Shown: positions 62,138-64,000 of the stretch, one piece after another
Layout of the letters: each line of letters starts with the position of its first letter
Position numbering within the stretch: position 1 is the first letter of the stretch
Source: Kribbella sindirgiensis
GTDB taxonomy: Bacteria > Actinomycetota > Actinomycetes > Propionibacteriales > Kribbellaceae
Assembly (NCBI RefSeq): GCF_004331435.1
Contig: NZ_SJKA01000005.1
Coordinates: forward strand, 538,278 to 602,277
DNA: 64,000 bases
Direction: 5' to 3'
Made by a program: the position numbers and the translations under genes
The notes under the pieces: model-generated
What the model saw: the letters and a program-made list of their open reading frames with translations, nothing else
Database searches by the model: none
Told to the model about the DNA's origin: nothing

Positions 62138-63025
62138 ATGATTCTTGTCACCGGTGGGCTCGGAATGATCGGCGCCCACACCGCCCACGCTCTTCTCGAC
62201 CTCGGACAGGAGGTCGTGGTCACGTCGTACCGGCGTACCGATCTCCCGTCGTTCCTCGACGGCAAGGTCATCGTGGAACAGCTCGACGTCACCGACCGGG
62301 ACGCGTTCCTCGCGCTCGGGGAGCGGTACGACGTCAGCGACATCGTGCACCTCGCCGGCACCATCCCGGGCGACGATCCGGTCGCGTACTTTCGCACCGA
62401 CACCACTGGGCTGCTGAACGCGCTCGACGCGGCCCGGGCCTGGGGCGTACGCCGGTTCGCGGTCGCGAGCAGCATCGGCGTATACATCGGCCAGGACGAA
62501 AGCCCATGGCACGAAGGGCTCGCGCTCCCGGACGCGGACCTGCCGCACCTGATCGTCGCGTTCAAGAAGGCGGTCGAACCGCTCACCACCCACGCGTTGC
62601 GGGGTTCCGGCGTACAACCGGTCATCCTCCGGATCGGGTCGACGTGGGGACCGCTGATGGACCCGGAGTCGGTGTTCAACTTCATCCCGCCGTACGTCAG
62701 CGCCCTCCAGCGAGGCGGACAGCCGGCTCCGTTGCACGCCGACGAGGGCGGCGACTCGTGCTACGCGCCGGACACGGGGCGCGCGATCGCTTTGCTGACG
62801 ACAGCGGAGACGCTGAACCACACCATCTACAACGTCTCCAGCGGACGCCCCACGATGCAGCGCGAATTCGCCGACGCCTTGGGGGTCGGGACGGTCCCCG
62901 GTGGGCAACTGTCCCCGCACCTCGACATCAGCCGACTCACCGCGGACACCGGATTCACACCGGACTACAACCCCGCCGAAGCAGTCGCCCACTACATGAC
63001 CTGGCGCTCCGAGAACACTCGCTGA
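62138..63025 (+). CDS. NAD-dependent epimerase/dehydratase family protein without catalytic Tyr
   Basis: 295 residues. NAD-binding [20 protein letters not shown] (GxxGxxG), LDVTDRDAF (acid), [22 protein letters not shown] (active-site Ser region) and a long C-terminal domain. The usual YxxxK becomes IVAFK in [17 protein letters not shown], so the catalytic Tyr is Ile while the Lys is kept. The protein may be inactive as an epimerase or bind NAD only. ATG 62138 is chosen. Confidence 0.85.
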   Translation: MILVTGGLGMIGAHTAHALLDLGQEVVVTSYRRTDLPSFLDGKVIVEQLDVTDRDAFLALGERYDVSDIVHLAGTIPGDDPVAYFRTDTTGLLNALDAARAWGVRRFAVASSIGVYIGQDESPWHEGLALPDADLPHLIVAFKKAVEPLTTHALRGSGVQPVILRIGSTWGPLMDPESVFNFIPPYVSALQRGGQPAPLHADEGGDSCYAPDTGRAIALLTTAETLNHTIYNVSSGRPTMQREFADALGVGTVPGGQLSPHLDISRLTADTGFTPDYNPAEAVAHYMTWRSENTR

Positions 63026-63138
63026 AGGAGTACACATGCTCGATCCGAGAGTGCGCAGGAACGAGTGGTGCTCGTCGTGGAGCCCGAGCACCAGAAGGTC
63101 GGCATGAGCTGACCTGCGGCAACTGGTTGGATGCAGTT

Positions 63139-63642
63139 GTGACGGCTGGATTGGTTGTGTTGTGTGGGACCTCGTTCTCGGGGAAGAGCACGGTGGCTCG
63201 GGCGCTGGCGGAGCAGTTGCCGGCGGTTGTCGTGAGCCTTGACGAGATCAACGAGCGGCGCGGGTTATGGGGCGGGGACGGGATCCCGGTCGAGGAGTGG
63301 GGCCGGACGTATCAGCTCGCCCAGGCCGAGGTGCTGGAGTTGCTGTCGTCCGGTACGACGGTGGTGGTCGACGACACCAGCTCGCCGCGGTTCCTGCGCG
63401 ACGGGTGGCGGGCGCTGGCGGTTGGAGCTGGGGTGGAGTTCAGGTTGGTGTACGTCGAGGTGGATCAGGCAATGGTGCGCGCGCGGCGGGACCGGAACCG
63501 GGTTGCTCCGCGACGGCGGGATGTCGCGGACGACGTACTGGATCAGCATCTCGCCGAGTTCGAACCGCCTGGAGACGATGAGGATGCCCTGCGGGTCGGG
63601 TCCGTCGAGGAGCTCGGTCGGGCGTGGAGGCTCGGGCGGTAG
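63139..63642 (+). CDS. P-loop kinase/AAA-type small ATPase (zeta-toxin-like fold)
   Basis: 167 residues from GTG 63139 (TTG 63127 is possible). Walker A VVLCGTSFSGKSTVARAL; substrate-binding SLDEINERRGLWG; second motif TTVVVDDTSSPRFLRDG; lid DRNRVAPRRRDVADDVL. It resembles small P-loop kinases including zeta-toxin-like and nucleotide kinases. No antitoxin gene is adjacent. Confidence 0.8.
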   Translation: MTAGLVVLCGTSFSGKSTVARALAEQLPAVVVSLDEINERRGLWGGDGIPVEEWGRTYQLAQAEVLELLSSGTTVVVDDTSSPRFLRDGWRALAVGAGVEFRLVYVEVDQAMVRARRDRNRVAPRRRDVADDVLDQHLAEFEPPGDDEDALRVGSVEELGRAWRLGR

Positions 63643-63753
63643 ACGAGTTCCTGGGTCGTGCGGTCCGGCGTCGTGGGCCGTGCCGAACGGGGCTGCCCGA
63701 CCAGTTGCGTCTGGCCCCTCGGCGCGGCCCTCTGCTCGGTGGCCGGGCTGGCT

Positions 63754-63822
63754 TTGGTGGAGGGTTTTCAGTGCGTCCGTGGAGGTCTTCTGGCGCTATC
63801 CGGGGCAAAACCCTCCCACCAA
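63754..63822. repeat. Inverted repeat near the IS30 end
   Basis: TTGGTGGAGGGTTTT (63754-63768) and AAAACCCTCCCACCAA (63807-63822) are inverse with one extra base in the right arm and a 38-nt loop. It lies ~90 bp outside the transposase stop. It may be a terminator or a terminal remnant of a mobile element. No gene is visible in 63643-63908. Confidence 0.45.
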
Positions 63823-63908
63823 CCACGATCACCCTCTCGGCATCCCGGCATCCCGGCATGAGCTGGCGGGGCCCCAAACCGGTTCGGGGAGGAGTACTCC
63901 CGGCAGAT

Positions 63909-64000
63909 TCAGGGGGTGGTCGCAACGCGGTCTAGGTCTTGGATGAGGAGGCTAGCGAACATTTCGCGGGGGGTGTGGTAGCCGAGGCGTTTGCGGGGTC
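63909..64000 (-). mobile_element. IS30 family transposase, 3' end only (runs off window)
   Basis: The frame read into the window encodes PRKRLGYHTPREMFASLL, then IQDLDRVATTP and a stop. The R-P-R-K-x-L-G-x-x-T-P-x-E sequence is the conserved C-terminal end of IS30-family transposases (integrase core). Only about 29 residues are visible, so activity and full length cannot be judged. The element's terminal repeat should lie within about 50 bp of the stop. Confidence 0.8.

Noticed and set aside
63830..63865. Short GGCATCCC direct repeats
   Set aside because: Only two to three copies of an 8-mer, too short and GC-rich to be meaningful.

Overview
The window looks like chromosome of a high-GC, Gram-positive actinobacterium. 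It has very GC-rich codons, frequent GTG starts, leaderless promoters, a CU044_5270 / ECF sigma pair, DUF4232, DUF899 and DinB proteins, a Tat-like lipoprotein sugar binder and short gene overlaps. Codon style and gene content suggest Nocardioidaceae, possibly Kribbella; that placement is inference only. There is no prophage or CRISPR. The only mobile element is the 3' end of an IS30-type transposase at the right edge.

Layout. 1-8.2 kb: small housekeeping and stress genes (lipoprotein, exonuclease III, UDG-like protein, amidohydrolase, ArsR plus a shrunken SRPBCC partner, a group-2-like sigma factor), tRNA-Asn and secreted proteins. 8.3-17.5 kb: tRNA-Met, a 1161-residue secreted modular protein, YggT, a subtilisin-like protease, and an ECF sigma factor with its membrane partner. 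17.5-28 kb: a phosphotransferase, a FAD monooxygenase/TetR pair, and dgt and dnaG on the minus strand, separated by a 4-kb block holding a propeller protein, a FAD reductase and a secreted sialidase. 28-34 kb: several regulator/target pairs with clear palindromic operators, then an XRE-MurA fusion preceded by a perfect 18-bp palindrome. 34-44 kb: a four-repeat Phd-like protein, pyruvate phosphate dikinase, a BtuF-like protein and a MoxR/VWA pair. 44-53 kb: serine hydrolase with a Clp-N remnant, mismatch glycosylase, HSL-type hydrolase/TetR pair, a 1094-residue alpha-solenoid and a stand-alone LigD-type polymerase domain.

53-61.4 kb is the main functional cluster. It is one tightly coupled minus-strand operon: an unusual sensor/HTH regulator, a sugar-binding lipoprotein, two permeases, an ABC ATPase, an acetylxylan-esterase-like hydrolase, a second copy of that hydrolase without its nucleophilic serine, and a SelA-like PLP enzyme. 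It reads as a carbohydrate uptake and processing pathway whose substrate I cannot assign. The last 2.5 kb carries a membrane protein, an epimerase-like protein without the catalytic tyrosine, a P-loop kinase and the IS30 end.

The most notable patterns are at DNA level. Operator palindromes sit beside most local regulators. Several intergenic regions carry long-arm inverted repeats. Many convergent genes overlap at their stop codons. A TTGTCGACAA-like palindrome recurs through the sugar operon in different reading frames.
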